DNA of 64,000 bases from Blautia sp. (GTDB taxonomy: Bacteria; Bacillota; Clostridia; Lachnospirales; Lachnospiraceae), in NCBI GenBank assembly GCA_026169535.1, contig JAPFCU010000084.1, forward strand, positions 21,506 to 85,505, in the 5' to 3' direction. Positions 16,440 through 27,133 of the stretch are shown here, in pieces; position 1 is the first letter of the stretch; the number at the start of each line of letters is the position of its first letter. Made by a program: the position numbers and the translations under genes. The notes below the pieces were generated by a model. The model did no database searches. It worked only from the letters and a program-made list of their open reading frames with translations, and was not told the DNA's origin.

Positions 16440-16820
16440 CTATTTATTTTCGCTGGTGTCAGAAAGAAGATGGCGCAGGGCAGTGAGATCTGTTTCTGAT
16501 AAATGTTCATCTTTTAAATAAGAAGAAACCATAGAAACAAGATTGCCGTTATAGAAACGGTTTAAGAAGGTGCTGCTTTCCTGACGAATGTATTCTTTTT
16601 CCTGAACCAGCGGAGTATAGACAAAGACCCTGCTGTGCTTTTCGTAAGTAATGGCTTTTTTGTTGACCAGACGCTTCAGCATGGTCTGTATTGTCTTGGG
16701 ACTCCAGTCAGTTGTTTTTGTCAATTTTTCAGTTACTTCATTGGTACTGACAGGTGCATATTTCCAGACGATCTTCATTACTTCAAATTCAGCTTCTGAA
16801 ATCTGGGGCAGTTTTGTCAT
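16440..16820 (-). CDS. blaI: BlaI/MecI-family transcriptional repressor
   Basis: 126-residue winged-helix repressor (PF03965 type): LPQISEAEFEVMKIVWKYAPVSTNEVTEKL, WSPKTIQTMLKRLVNKKAITYEKHSRVFVYTPLV, and a C-terminal helical dimerisation part with the NRFYNGNL region where related repressors are cleaved. The ATG at 16820 follows GGAGGGATCACA; a further 23 open codons upstream would cover the operator and promoter. A BlaI-type site lies 18 bases upstream of the start, indicating autoregulation, and two more lie at the PBP gene. Confidence 0.93.
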   Translation of the reverse strand: MTKLPQISEAEFEVMKIVWKYAPVSTNEVTEKLTKTTDWSPKTIQTMLKRLVNKKAITYEKHSRVFVYTPLVQEKEYIRQESSTFLNRFYNGNLVSMVSSYLKDEHLSETDLTALRHLLSDTSENK

Positions 16821-16837
16821 TGTGATCCCTCCAAATC

Positions 16838-16849
16838 CTACATATGTAA
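16838..16849. promoter_or_regulatory. BlaI/MecI-type operator at the blaI-blaR1 promoter
   Basis: CTACATATGTAA: TACATATGTA core identical to the mec operator core and 11/12 to TTACA-NN-TGTAA; placed at the expected transcription start of blaI. Confidence 0.75.
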
Positions 16850-16856
16850 TAAAAAT

Positions 16857-16885
16857 AGTATAAGGGGATTTTTGAAGAAAGTCAA
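16857..16885 (-). promoter_or_regulatory. Predicted sigma-A promoter of blaI-blaR1
   Basis: Minus-strand TTGACT (16885-16880), exactly 17 bases, TATACT (16862-16857), with the BlaI-type operator starting 8 bases downstream. Confidence 0.75.
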
Positions 16886-16897
16886 ACAAAAAGAAAA

Positions 16898-16911
16898 AGA
16901 ACAGACATTCG
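16898..16911. promoter_or_regulatory. Possible LexA (SOS) box upstream of uvrB
   Basis: AGAACAGACATTCG: 12 of 14 positions fit the Gram-positive LexA pattern CGAACRNRYGTTYG. It lies 31 bases upstream of the uvrB -10. Weaker than the recA box at 46043-46056. Confidence 0.4.
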
Positions 16912-16918
16912 ATTATCC

Positions 16919-16947
16919 TGTACTTTTATTTTACAGTCTGATATAAT
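16919..16947 (+). promoter_or_regulatory. Predicted extended -10 promoter of uvrB
   Basis: TGATATAAT (16939-16947): TGN followed by a perfect -10; the -35 (TGTACT) is poor. Confidence 0.55.
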
Positions 16948-16985
16948 GACAGAAGAAACAGATAACAGATTCATAGGAGGAATTT

Positions 16986-18974
16986 ATGGATCATTTTGAA
17001 TTAGTATCAGAATATGCCCCTACCGGAGACCAGCCCCAGGCTATTGAAAAACTGGTCAGGGGATTTAAAGAAGGAAATCAGTTTGAGACTTTGCTTGGTG
17101 TTACCGGCTCCGGCAAAACCTTTACCATGGCAAATGTTATTGCACAGTTAAATAAGCCCACTTTGGTGCTTGCCCACAATAAAACTCTTGCGGCACAGCT
17201 GTATGGGGAGTTTAAAGAATTTTTTCCAAATAATGCGGTGGAGTATTTTGTATCCTATTATGATTACTATCAGCCGGAAGCCTATGTTCCTTCCACAGAT
17301 ACTTATATTGCCAAGGATGCGTCTACCAATGATGAGATTGACAAGCTGAGGCTTTCTGCCACAGCGGCTCTCTGCGAACGCAGAGATGTGATCGTGGTTT
17401 CTTCGGTATCCTGTATTTACGGACTGGGAGCGCCTCAGGAATTTTTTGATATGATGATCTCTCTGCGTCCGGGGATGGAAAAGGACAGAGATGAGGTAAT
17501 ACGTCAGTTGATCGATATTCAGTATACGAGAAATGAAATGGACTTTCACAGGGGCACCTTCCGGGTGAAAGGGGATGTGCTGGAGATCTTTCCTGCCAAT
17601 GCTACGGATCGTGCAGTACGGGTGGAGTTTTTTGGCGATGAGATTGAGCGCATTACAGAAATCGATGTACTGACAGGTGAAATCAAAAATGAGCAGAGCC
17701 ATGCGGCTATTTTCCCGGCATCTCATTATGTAGTACCTCAGGAACAGATTAAAAAAGCCGCGGATGCAATCCTTGCAGAAATGAAGGAGCAGGTAGATTA
17801 CTTTAAGAGCGAAGATAAACTGATCGAAGCCCAGAGAATTGCGGAACGGACAAATTTTGATGTGGAAATGATGAAGGAAACAGGATTTTGTTCCGGTATT
17901 GAAAATTATTCCCGGCATCTGACCGGTCTGGCGCCGGGGCAGCCGCCGTATACCCTTATGGATTATTTTAAAGACGATTTTCTTCTTATTATTGATGAAT
18001 CACATAAAACCGTGTCACAGGTGGGAGGAATGTATGCCGGAGACCAGAGTAGGAAACAGACACTGGTGGACTATGGGTTCCGTCTGCCCTCTGCCAAGGA
18101 TAATCGTCCTTTGAGCTTCGAGGAGTTTGAGGGAAAACTGGATCAGGTTATGTTTGTTTCTGCTACACCGGGAGTTTATGAGGCTGAGCATGAACTGCTT
18201 CGTGCAGAGCAGATCATCCGTCCGACAGGTCTTCTTGATCCAAAGGTGGAGGTACGTCCGGTAGAAGGCCAGATTGACGATCTGATAGGAGAGGTAAATA
18301 AAGAAGTCGAAAAAGGACATAAAATACTGATTACTACGCTGACTAAGAGAATGGCAGAGGATCTGTCTGCTTACATGAAAGATGTGGGAATCCGCGTTCG
18401 TTATCTTCATTCGGATATTGATACTCTGGAACGGGCGGAGATCATCCGGGATATGCGTTTGGATGTATTTGATGTGCTGGTAGGCATCAATCTTTTGAGA
18501 GAGGGACTGGACATACCTGAAATTACACTGGTGGCGATCCTGGATGCCGACAAGGAGGGATTTCTCCGTTCGGAAGTTTCGCTGATCCAGACCATTGGAC
18601 GAGCTGCCAGAAACAGTGAGGGACATGTGATCATGTATGCGGATGTGATGACAGACTCTATGAAAAATGCCATCCGTGAAACGGAGCGTCGTCGTACGAT
18701 ACAGGAGGCATATAATAAGGAACACGGAATTACACCGACGACTATTAAAAAGGCGGTTCGCGACCTGATCACGATATCCAGGGCTGTAGCGGAAACGGAA
18801 GTGAAGCTGAAAAAGGATCCGGAATCCATGAATCGCAAGGAACTGGTCAAACTGATCGCACAGGTGGAAAAACAGATGCGAGCAGCTGCAGCAGACCTGA
18901 ATTTTGAACAGGCGGCAGAGCTAAGAGATAAGATGCTGGATTTAAAGAAAAATCTTCAGGAACTGGAGAACTGA
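16986..18974 (+). CDS. uvrB: Excinuclease ABC subunit B
   Basis: 662-residue damage-loading helicase of nucleotide excision repair. Walker [12 protein letters not shown] (~39-49), the beta-hairpin region [27 protein letters not shown]-like DESHK, the C-terminal helicase motifs (QTIGRAARN), and a final UVR domain that contacts UvrC ([10 protein letters not shown]...[16 protein letters not shown]). ATAGGAGG precedes the ATG. Full length. No other uvr gene is next to it. Confidence 0.98.
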   Translation: MDHFELVSEYAPTGDQPQAIEKLVRGFKEGNQFETLLGVTGSGKTFTMANVIAQLNKPTLVLAHNKTLAAQLYGEFKEFFPNNAVEYFVSYYDYYQPEAYVPSTDTYIAKDASTNDEIDKLRLSATAALCERRDVIVVSSVSCIYGLGAPQEFFDMMISLRPGMEKDRDEVIRQLIDIQYTRNEMDFHRGTFRVKGDVLEIFPANATDRAVRVEFFGDEIERITEIDVLTGEIKNEQSHAAIFPASHYVVPQEQIKKAADAILAEMKEQVDYFKSEDKLIEAQRIAERTNFDVEMMKETGFCSGIENYSRHLTGLAPGQPPYTLMDYFKDDFLLIIDESHKTVSQVGGMYAGDQSRKQTLVDYGFRLPSAKDNRPLSFEEFEGKLDQVMFVSATPGVYEAEHELLRAEQIIRPTGLLDPKVEVRPVEGQIDDLIGEVNKEVEKGHKILITTLTKRMAEDLSAYMKDVGIRVRYLHSDIDTLERAEIIRDMRLDVFDVLVGINLLREGLDIPEITLVAILDADKEGFLRSEVSLIQTIGRAARNSEGHVIMYADVMTDSMKNAIRETERRRTIQEAYNKEHGITPTTIKKAVRDLITISRAVAETEVKLKKDPESMNRKELVKLIAQVEKQMRAAAADLNFEQAAELRDKMLDLKKNLQELEN

Positions 18975-18995
18975 TATAAGTATCCTGTATATAAA

Positions 18996-19042
18996 AGACA
19001 GACATAACAGAGGATAAGCTTCTGTGTCGTCTGTCTTTTTTT
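18996..19042 (+). terminator. Intrinsic terminator after uvrB
   Basis: AGACAGAC (18996-19003) pairs with GTCTGTCT (19029-19036), followed by a run of T. Confidence 0.8.
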
Positions 19043-19082
19043 GACGAAGAAAAAAGATTTTTATAAAAATACATCTTATCCC

Positions 19083-19111
19083 TTGACAAAAGATTTTAAC
19101 GGTGCTATCTT
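19083..19111 (+). promoter_or_regulatory. Sigma-A promoter of the hrcA-dnaJ operon
   Basis: TTGACA (19083-19088), 17 bases, TATCTT (19106-19111); the CIRCE operator follows at about +8. Confidence 0.8.
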
Positions 19112-19124
19112 AACAATGTAGATG

Positions 19125-19151
19125 TTAGCACTCCTTGAAATCGAGTGCTAA
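19125..19151. promoter_or_regulatory. CIRCE element (HrcA operator)
   Basis: TTAGCACTC-N9-GAGTGCTAA, a perfect copy of the CIRCE heat-shock operator, in the leader 28 bases before hrcA. HrcA, the first gene product, binds it and represses the operon when chaperone levels suffice. Confidence 0.98.
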
Positions 19152-19179
19152 CAAATGAAAAAGAAAAGGAGCTGAGGGC

Positions 19180-20241
19180 GTGGAAGATAATTTGACAGAT
19201 CGTAAGAAGAAAATTCTGAAAGCGATCATCAAAACCTACATGGAAACAGGAGAACCGGTTGGATCCAGAACTATTTCCAAGTATACAGATCTGAATGTCA
19301 GCTCAGCAACAATCCGAAATGAAATGTCGGACCTGACAGATTTAGGCTACATTATACAGCCCCATACATCAGCGGGAAGAATTCCCTCTGATAAAGGTTA
19401 CCGCTTATATGTAGATGAGCTGATGCAGGAAAAGGAAGATGAGATCGAAGAGATACGTAATCTGATGATCGAGAAGACAGACAAGATGGAAAAGGTCCTG
19501 AAAAATGTGGCCAAGGTTCTTGCTTCCAATACCAATTACGCTACGATGATCTCTGTTCCGCAGTACAGTGGAAGCAAGCTGAAATTCATCCAGCTTTCAC
19601 GAGTCAATGAACTGCAGCTGGTGGCTGTAGTGGTTTGTGAGGGAAATGTGATCCGAAATCAGATTATAGATCTGGATGAGGAGATGGATGATGAGACGAT
19701 CCTGAAATTGAATCTGCTTTTGAATACGAATCTGAACGGCCTTCCTATTCAGGATATTAATCTGGGTATGATCGCAAGGCTGAAGGAGCAGGCGGGGATC
19801 CACAGCGGACTTGTTGCAAGAGTGCTGGATGCTGTTGCCGCAACTATTCAGGTGGATGAAGATGATTTGGAGATTTACACTTCAGGTGCTACAAACTTCT
19901 TTAAGTATCCGGAACTTTCTGATAAGCAAAGAGCTACTGAACTGATATCCACCTTTGAAGAAAAACAGCAGCTTGCGGATCTGGTGAAGGAACATATGTC
20001 AGACTCTGAAAACACTGGGGTTCAGGTGTATATAGGAGACGAACTTCCCATTCCTACAATGAAGGACTGCAGTGTAGTGACTGCAACCTATGAATTGGGA
20101 GAAGGGATGCACGGTACCATTGGTATTGTAGGTCCGAAACGAATGGATTATGAAAATGTTGTAAACAATCTGAAAACCCTGAAAGTTGAATTAGATCAGG
20201 TATTCAGAAAGAATAAAAATGATAATGATGACAGCCAGTAG
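19180..20241 (+). CDS. hrcA: Heat-inducible transcription repressor HrcA
   Basis: 353-residue repressor of class I heat-shock genes. N-terminal winged helix (LTDRKKKILKAIIKTYMETGEPVGSRTI, VSSATIRNEMSDLTDLGYIIQPHTSAGRIPSDKGYR), central GAF-like domain, C-terminal GIVGPKRMDYENVV. Starts at GTG (19180) eight bases after AAAGGAG. First of four genes behind CIRCE. Confidence 0.97.
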   Translation: MEDNLTDRKKKILKAIIKTYMETGEPVGSRTISKYTDLNVSSATIRNEMSDLTDLGYIIQPHTSAGRIPSDKGYRLYVDELMQEKEDEIEEIRNLMIEKTDKMEKVLKNVAKVLASNTNYATMISVPQYSGSKLKFIQLSRVNELQLVAVVVCEGNVIRNQIIDLDEEMDDETILKLNLLLNTNLNGLPIQDINLGMIARLKEQAGIHSGLVARVLDAVAATIQVDEDDLEIYTSGATNFFKYPELSDKQRATELISTFEEKQQLADLVKEHMSDSENTGVQVYIGDELPIPTMKDCSVVTATYELGEGMHGTIGIVGPKRMDYENVVNNLKTLKVELDQVFRKNKNDNDDSQ

Positions 20242-20269
20242 GTGAAGATAGAAAGGTGGTAGAAAAAGC

Positions 20270-20908
20270 GTGGCAGAAGAAATGAAAAACACGTCTGAGG
20301 TGCAGGAGGATACAGAACAGGTTGTTTCTGAAAACGAAACTGCAACAGAAGTGCAGGAGGAGTCACCGGAAGCCACAGCCGGAGAGGAAACTGCTGACGA
20401 GGTTCCGGAAGGAAATGAAGCCGGAGAGGATAAAACAGAAGGAAAGGCGAAAACCTCTTTTTTTGGTAAAAAGAAAAAAGATAAAAAGGATCAGCAGATT
20501 GAAGAGCTGACAGATCGTCTGAAACGCAGTATGGCGGAATTTGATAATTTCCGTAAGCGTACAGAGAAAGAAAAGTCAAGTATGTATATTGTGGGAGCAA
20601 AAGAAATTATCGAGAACATGCTTCCTGTAGTGGATAATTTTGAGAGAGGTCTTGCACAGGCTCCGGAAGGAGATGCATTTGCCGAAGGTATGCAGATGAT
20701 CTACAAACAGCTTATGACAACACTGGAAGGGCTGGGCGTAGAAGTGATCGAAGCTGTAGGAAAAGAATTTGATCCGGATTTCCACAATGCAGTAATGCAT
20801 GTGGAGGATGAAGAAGCCAGTGAGAACATTATTGTAGAAGAATTTCAAAAAGGCTACACCTATAAAGGAGTCGTAGTCAGACACAGTATGGTAAAGGTTG
20901 CTAATTAA
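20270..20908 (+). CDS. grpE: Nucleotide exchange factor GrpE
   Basis: 212-residue DnaK cochaperone. Residues ~1-60 are a very acidic tail rich in Glu/Thr, then a basic stretch (FFGKKKKDKKDQ), a long helix (IEELTDRLKRSMAEFDNFRKRTEKE) and the C-terminal beta domain with the signature GYTYKGVVVRHSMVKVA. Start is a GTG at 20270 after GAAAGGTGG; the beta domain and spacing to dnaK (15 bases) are standard. Confidence 0.96.
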   Translation: MAEEMKNTSEVQEDTEQVVSENETATEVQEESPEATAGEETADEVPEGNEAGEDKTEGKAKTSFFGKKKKDKKDQQIEELTDRLKRSMAEFDNFRKRTEKEKSSMYIVGAKEIIENMLPVVDNFERGLAQAPEGDAFAEGMQMIYKQLMTTLEGLGVEVIEAVGKEFDPDFHNAVMHVEDEEASENIIVEEFQKGYTYKGVVVRHSMVKVAN

Positions 20909-20917
20909 GGAGGATAA

Positions 20918-22804
<1,887 letters not shown>

Positions 22805-22828
22805 TAGAAAGCATAGGAAAGAGAAACA

Positions 22829-24010
22829 ATGGCTGATAAAAGAGATTACTATGAAGTCCTGGGGGTTGCCAAAAACGCCAGTGACGCGGAACTGAAAAAA
22901 GCATATCGAAAATTAGCCAAAAAATATCACCCGGATGTAAATCCGGGTGATAAAGATGCTGAGGCAAAATTTAAAGAAGCCACAGAAGCATACGGCATTT
23001 TAAGTGATCCGGATAAAAGAAGACAGTATGACCAGTTTGGTCATGCGGCCTTTGAAAATGGCGGAGGCGGTGCAGGAGGCTTCGGCGGATTTGATTTTAA
23101 CGGCGCAGATATGGGTGATATCTTTGGCGATATTTTCGGCGATCTGTTCGGCGGAGGAAGCAAAAGACGGGCAAACAATGGTCCTATGAGAGGTGCTAAT
23201 CTTCGTGCGCGGGTAAATATTACCTTTGAAGAGGCTGTATTTGGATGCGAAAAGGAACTGGAAATTGTCCTGAAAGATGAATGTACTGTTTGTCATGGAA
23301 CCGGGGCAAAGCCTGGAACACAGCCGGTAACCTGTCCGAAATGTAACGGTGAGGGACAGATTGTCTATACCCAGCAGTCCATGTTCGGTATGGTACGTAA
23401 TGTACAGACCTGTCCGGAGTGCGGCGGTTCAGGAAAGGTGATCAAAGAAAAATGTACTTCCTGTCATGGAACCGGATATACTTCTTCCAGAAAGAAAATC
23501 CAGGTATCTATTCCGGCAGGTATTGATAACGGACAGAGTATCCGCATCCGTGAGAAAGGTGAACCGGGAACCAACGGCGGTCCGAGAGGAGACCTTCTTG
23601 TGGAAGTGAATATTGCCCGTCATCCGATCTTCCAGAGACAGGATATGAATATATTCTCCTCTGCACCAATTACTTATGCACAGGCAGCTCTTGGCGGGGA
23701 TGTTCATATCAGTACTGTGGACGGAGATGTAGTTTATGAAGTGAAGCCTGGAACACAGACAGATACCCGTATCCGTCTGAAAGGAAAGGGCGTTCCGTCA
23801 CTGAGAAATAAGAATGTGCGCGGAGACCATTACGTAACGCTTGTGGTTCAGGTTCCGACTAATCTGAATGATGAGGCAAAAGAAGCTCTGCGTAAGTTTG
23901 ACGAAGCCTGCGGAAATAAGACAGCAGGAACGAAAAACAGCGGTTCTGAAAAAACAGAAAAAAAGAAAAAGAGCTTTATGGATAAACTGAAAGAGACTTT
24001 TGAGGAATAA
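22829..24010 (+). CDS. dnaJ: Chaperone DnaJ (HSP40)
   Basis: 393-residue type I J-protein: J domain with HPD ([10 protein letters not shown]), Gly/Phe-rich linker (~75-115), four CxxCxGxG zinc repeats ([32 protein letters not shown]) and C-terminal beta domains. A Lys/Glu-rich tail ([19 protein letters not shown]) extends past the usual end. Last gene of the heat-shock operon before a terminator. Confidence 0.98.
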   Translation: MADKRDYYEVLGVAKNASDAELKKAYRKLAKKYHPDVNPGDKDAEAKFKEATEAYGILSDPDKRRQYDQFGHAAFENGGGGAGGFGGFDFNGADMGDIFGDIFGDLFGGGSKRRANNGPMRGANLRARVNITFEEAVFGCEKELEIVLKDECTVCHGTGAKPGTQPVTCPKCNGEGQIVYTQQSMFGMVRNVQTCPECGGSGKVIKEKCTSCHGTGYTSSRKKIQVSIPAGIDNGQSIRIREKGEPGTNGGPRGDLLVEVNIARHPIFQRQDMNIFSSAPITYAQAALGGDVHISTVDGDVVYEVKPGTQTDTRIRLKGKGVPSLRNKNVRGDHYVTLVVQVPTNLNDEAKEALRKFDEACGNKTAGTKNSGSEKTEKKKKSFMDKLKETFEE

Positions 24011-24023
24011 GAAAGCTTTTGGG

Positions 24024-24055
24024 GAAAAGAGGGTAAATCCTCTTTTCTTTTTTTG
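24024..24055 (+). terminator. Terminator after dnaJ
   Basis: GAAAAGAGG (24024-24032) pairs with CCTCTTTTC (24039-24047), followed by seven T. Confidence 0.85.
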
Positions 24056-24151
24056 TATTTTCATGTATGATAGAGTGCGAGGTAGTATTTACTGTTCGGT
24101 CTATGGATAAGAACAGTCCATTTTTACAGAGTTAAAACAGGAGAAATTGTT

Positions 24152-25138
24152 ATGAAGTGGAAAAAATTTAAAATAAAAACAATAACAGAGGCAGAAGATG
24201 TGATCATCAGCACCTTATATGACATTGGATTTGAAGGGGCTCAGATCGAGGATAATGTACCTCTTACCGCTATGGAAAAGGAGCAGATGTTTGTGGATAT
24301 CCTTCCTCAGATGAATGCGGATGACGGTACGGCATATCTCAGCTTTTTTGTAGAGGAAACAGAAGATGGAAAGCTTTTGAAAAATGCAGAAGAGACAGAT
24401 GCGGAAACAATCATCAAAGAGGTGGAAAGAGAGTTGGCGGACCTTCGTACCTTTATGGATATCGGAGAGGGAACTATTGAAGTCAGCGAAACGGAAGATA
24501 TTGATTGGATCAACAACTGGAAGCAGTATTTTAAACAGTTTTATGTGGACGATATTCTGATCGTTCCCTCCTGGGAGGAGGTAAAGGAAGAAGATAAGAG
24601 TAAGATGATCCTTCATATCGACCCGGGTACTGCATTTGGTACCGGAATGCATGAGACCACTCAGTTGGTGATCCGTCAGCTGAAAAAATATGTGAAAGAA
24701 GGCTGTGAGCTTCTTGATGTAGGAACCGGAAGCGGTATCCTCGGTATTACAGCACTTAAGCTGGGAGCAGGTCATGTAGTAGGAACAGATCTGGATCCAT
24801 GTGCAGTTCCAGCAGTTCAGGAGAATAAAGAGGCAAATCAGATTCCGGATAAAGATTTTGACATGATGATCGGAAATATCATTGATGATAAAGAGGTGCA
24901 GGATCAGGTGGGATATGAGAAATACGATATCGTGGCAGCGAATATCCTTGCGGATGTTCTGGTACCTCTGACTCCGGTTATTGTCCATCAGATGAAAAAG
25001 GGCGCTTATTATATTACTTCGGGAATTCTTGATGTTAAGGAAACAGTTGTAACTGAAGCTGTAAAAAAAGCAGGACTTACTCTTGTTGAGGTGACAAAAC
25101 AGGGGGAATGGGTATCTGTTACAGCAAGAAAGGACTGA
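24152..25138 (+). CDS. prmA: Ribosomal protein L11 methyltransferase
   Basis: 328-residue SAM enzyme that trimethylates L11. N-terminal substrate-recognition part, then DPGTAFGTGMHETTQL, the SAM motif LLDVGTGSGILGITALKLGA and IVAANILADVLVPL (NIxA motif). Contains an extra ~25 residues around the acidic stretch (EDGKLLKNAEETDAETI). Placed between dnaJ and rsmE as in Bacillus (yqeT). Preceded by CAGGAG. Confidence 0.95.
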   Translation: MKWKKFKIKTITEAEDVIISTLYDIGFEGAQIEDNVPLTAMEKEQMFVDILPQMNADDGTAYLSFFVEETEDGKLLKNAEETDAETIIKEVERELADLRTFMDIGEGTIEVSETEDIDWINNWKQYFKQFYVDDILIVPSWEEVKEEDKSKMILHIDPGTAFGTGMHETTQLVIRQLKKYVKEGCELLDVGTGSGILGITALKLGAGHVVGTDLDPCAVPAVQENKEANQIPDKDFDMMIGNIIDDKEVQDQVGYEKYDIVAANILADVLVPLTPVIVHQMKKGAYYITSGILDVKETVVTEAVKKAGLTLVEVTKQGEWVSVTARKD

Positions 25139-25141
25139 TCC

Positions 25142-25885
25142 ATGCAGAGGTTTTTTGTAGAGCCATGTCAGATTGATGAACCTGCTCACCGGATCCATAT
25201 TACAGGAACAGATGTAAACCACATTGTTAATGTTTTAAGGATGAAGCCCGGCGAGGAATTGTGGATCAGTGACGGGGAGAAAAAAGAATATCATTGCAGG
25301 ATTGAATCAGCTGCGTCTGATGAAGTTTGTCTCCATATCCTTTATGCCCAGGAGCCGGATTATGAGCTGCAAAATAAGATATATCTTTTTCAGGGACTTC
25401 CAAAGTCAGATAAAATGGAACTGATCATTCAGAAAGCAGTAGAACTGGGAGCTTTTGAAATTATTCCAGTGGAAACAAAAAGATGCGTAGTCCGTCTGGA
25501 TGGAAAAAAAGCAGCAAAAAAAACTGAGAGATGGCAGCAGATCGCAGAAAGTGCAGCTAAACAGTCAAAACGGATGCTGGTGCCTTCTGTTCATTCCGTT
25601 ATGAGCTACAGAGATGCAATTGCCTATGCTGAAGAGATGGATGTCTGTCTGATTCCTTATGAACTGGCAAAGGGCATGGCAGAGACGAAAGAGATCATAA
25701 AGCAGATACAGCCAGGACAATCCATAGGGATTTTTATTGGACCGGAAGGTGGATTTGAAGAAAGTGAAGTGGAGACTGCTGTAAATTCAGGAGTAGCTCC
25801 CATTACTTTAGGAAAACGGATTCTTCGTACAGAGACTGCCGGTCTTGCAATCCTGTCAGTTCTGATGTTCCAGCTGGAGCAGTGA
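25142..25885 (+). CDS. rsmE: 16S rRNA m3U1498 methyltransferase
   Basis: 247-residue SPOUT methyltransferase with an N-terminal PUA-like domain (MQRFFVEPCQI... HIVNVLRMKPGEELWISDG) and the knotted SAM site GIFIGPEGGFEESEVE plus LGKRILRTETAGLAIL. Three bases separate it from prmA, so the two are co-transcribed. Modifies U1498 in the decoding region of 16S rRNA. Confidence 0.96.
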   Translation: MQRFFVEPCQIDEPAHRIHITGTDVNHIVNVLRMKPGEELWISDGEKKEYHCRIESAASDEVCLHILYAQEPDYELQNKIYLFQGLPKSDKMELIIQKAVELGAFEIIPVETKRCVVRLDGKKAAKKTERWQQIAESAAKQSKRMLVPSVHSVMSYRDAIAYAEEMDVCLIPYELAKGMAETKEIIKQIQPGQSIGIFIGPEGGFEESEVETAVNSGVAPITLGKRILRTETAGLAILSVLMFQLEQ

Positions 25886-25935
25886 TCATAAATCGTTTAC
25901 AGGGTATGTAAAAATAAAGGGAGTATTGATTGAAC

Positions 25936-27090
25936 ATGGAAGTATATTTTGATAATTCTGCAACTACCAGATGCTACGATTCTGTAAAAGATATTGTTAT
26001 CAGGACTATGACAGAGGATTTTGGAAACCCTTCTGCCATGCATCTGAAAGGAGTAGAAGCTGAAAAATATGTAAAGGATTCTGAAGCCAGGCTGGCACGG
26101 ATTCTGAAAGTACAGGAAAAAGAAATTCTGTTTACGTCAGGGGGAACAGAATCAGATAATCTTGCTCTGATCGGAGCGGCAATGGCAAATAAACGGAGCG
26201 GAAACCATATCATTACTACTGCAGTAGAGCATCCGGCAGTAAGTCAGCCGGCGCTGTTCCTTCAGGAGCAGGGATTTGAGGTGACTTATCTTCCGGTGGA
26301 CAGTCGAGGGGTAGTAAAGCTGGATGCGCTGGAAGCCGTCCTGCGCCCGGATACGATACTGGTGTCTGTTATGTATGTAAATAATGAAGTAGGAGCAGTG
26401 ATGCCTGTGGAGGAGATCGGCAGGCGTATCCGGGAAAAAAGCCCGAAAGCGCTGTTCCATGTGGATGCGATCCAGGCATTTGGCAAATACAGAATCTATC
26501 CGAAAAAAATGGGAATTGATCTTCTTTCTGTCAGCAGCCATAAGATCCATGGTCCTAAAGGTGTTGGTTTCCTTTATATAAATGAAAAAGCAAAGATTCA
26601 GCCGCAGATTCTTGGGGGCGGGCAGCAGAGTGGAATGCGTTCCGGTACAGACAATGTTCCGGGAATTGCCGGACTTGGAGTGGCAGCAGAAGAAATATAT
26701 CGTAATCTGGATGCCAATGTGGAAAAAATGTATTGCTTAAAAGAGCATATTGCAAAAGGGCTGACAAAAATCCCGGATATCCGTATTAATGGAATGGAGT
26801 TAAGAGAGGGAGCGCCTCAGATCTTAAGTATCAGTGTTATGGGAGTACGAAGCGAAGTGCTTCTTCATTCTCTGGAAGAAAGAGGGATTTTTATATCAGC
26901 AGGCAGCGCATGCTCCAGTCATAAGCGTAAGCCAAGCAGCACTCTTGCAGCAATGGGGATGCCGAAGGATCAGATAGAGAGTACAGTTCGCCTTAGTTTT
27001 TCGGAAGAAAATACTGTAGAAGAGGCTGATTATTTTCTTCAGGTAATGGAGGAGATGGTTCCTATGCTGCGGAGATATTCCAGGAGATAA
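25936..27090 (+). CDS. Cysteine desulfurase (IscS/NifS type) paired with thiI
   Basis: 384-residue PLP enzyme that removes sulfur from cysteine as a persulfide. Signatures: VYFDNSATT at the start, FTSGGTESDNLAL, EHPAV, the PLP lysine in SVSSHKIHGPKGVGFLY and the active-site cysteine loop SAGSACSSHKRKPSSTL. Next to thiI, so it most likely feeds sulfur for s4U/thiamine. ATG at 25936 gives the usual N-terminus, but AAAGGGAG (25916-25923) is 12 bases away; a TTG at 25930 is better spaced and would add two residues. Confidence 0.93.
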   Translation: MEVYFDNSATTRCYDSVKDIVIRTMTEDFGNPSAMHLKGVEAEKYVKDSEARLARILKVQEKEILFTSGGTESDNLALIGAAMANKRSGNHIITTAVEHPAVSQPALFLQEQGFEVTYLPVDSRGVVKLDALEAVLRPDTILVSVMYVNNEVGAVMPVEEIGRRIREKSPKALFHVDAIQAFGKYRIYPKKMGIDLLSVSSHKIHGPKGVGFLYINEKAKIQPQILGGGQQSGMRSGTDNVPGIAGLGVAAEEIYRNLDANVEKMYCLKEHIAKGLTKIPDIRINGMELREGAPQILSISVMGVRSEVLLHSLEERGIFISAGSACSSHKRKPSSTLAAMGMPKDQIESTVRLSFSEENTVEEADYFLQVMEEMVPMLRRYSRR

Positions 27091-27133
27091 AGATTTAAAA
27101 AGATAAAATTAAGAAGCATAAAGGAGAAAAAAT

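Noticed and set aside
17148..18725. Open frames antisense to uvrB
   Set aside because: They mirror uvrB codon bias, lack ribosome sites and show no domain features.
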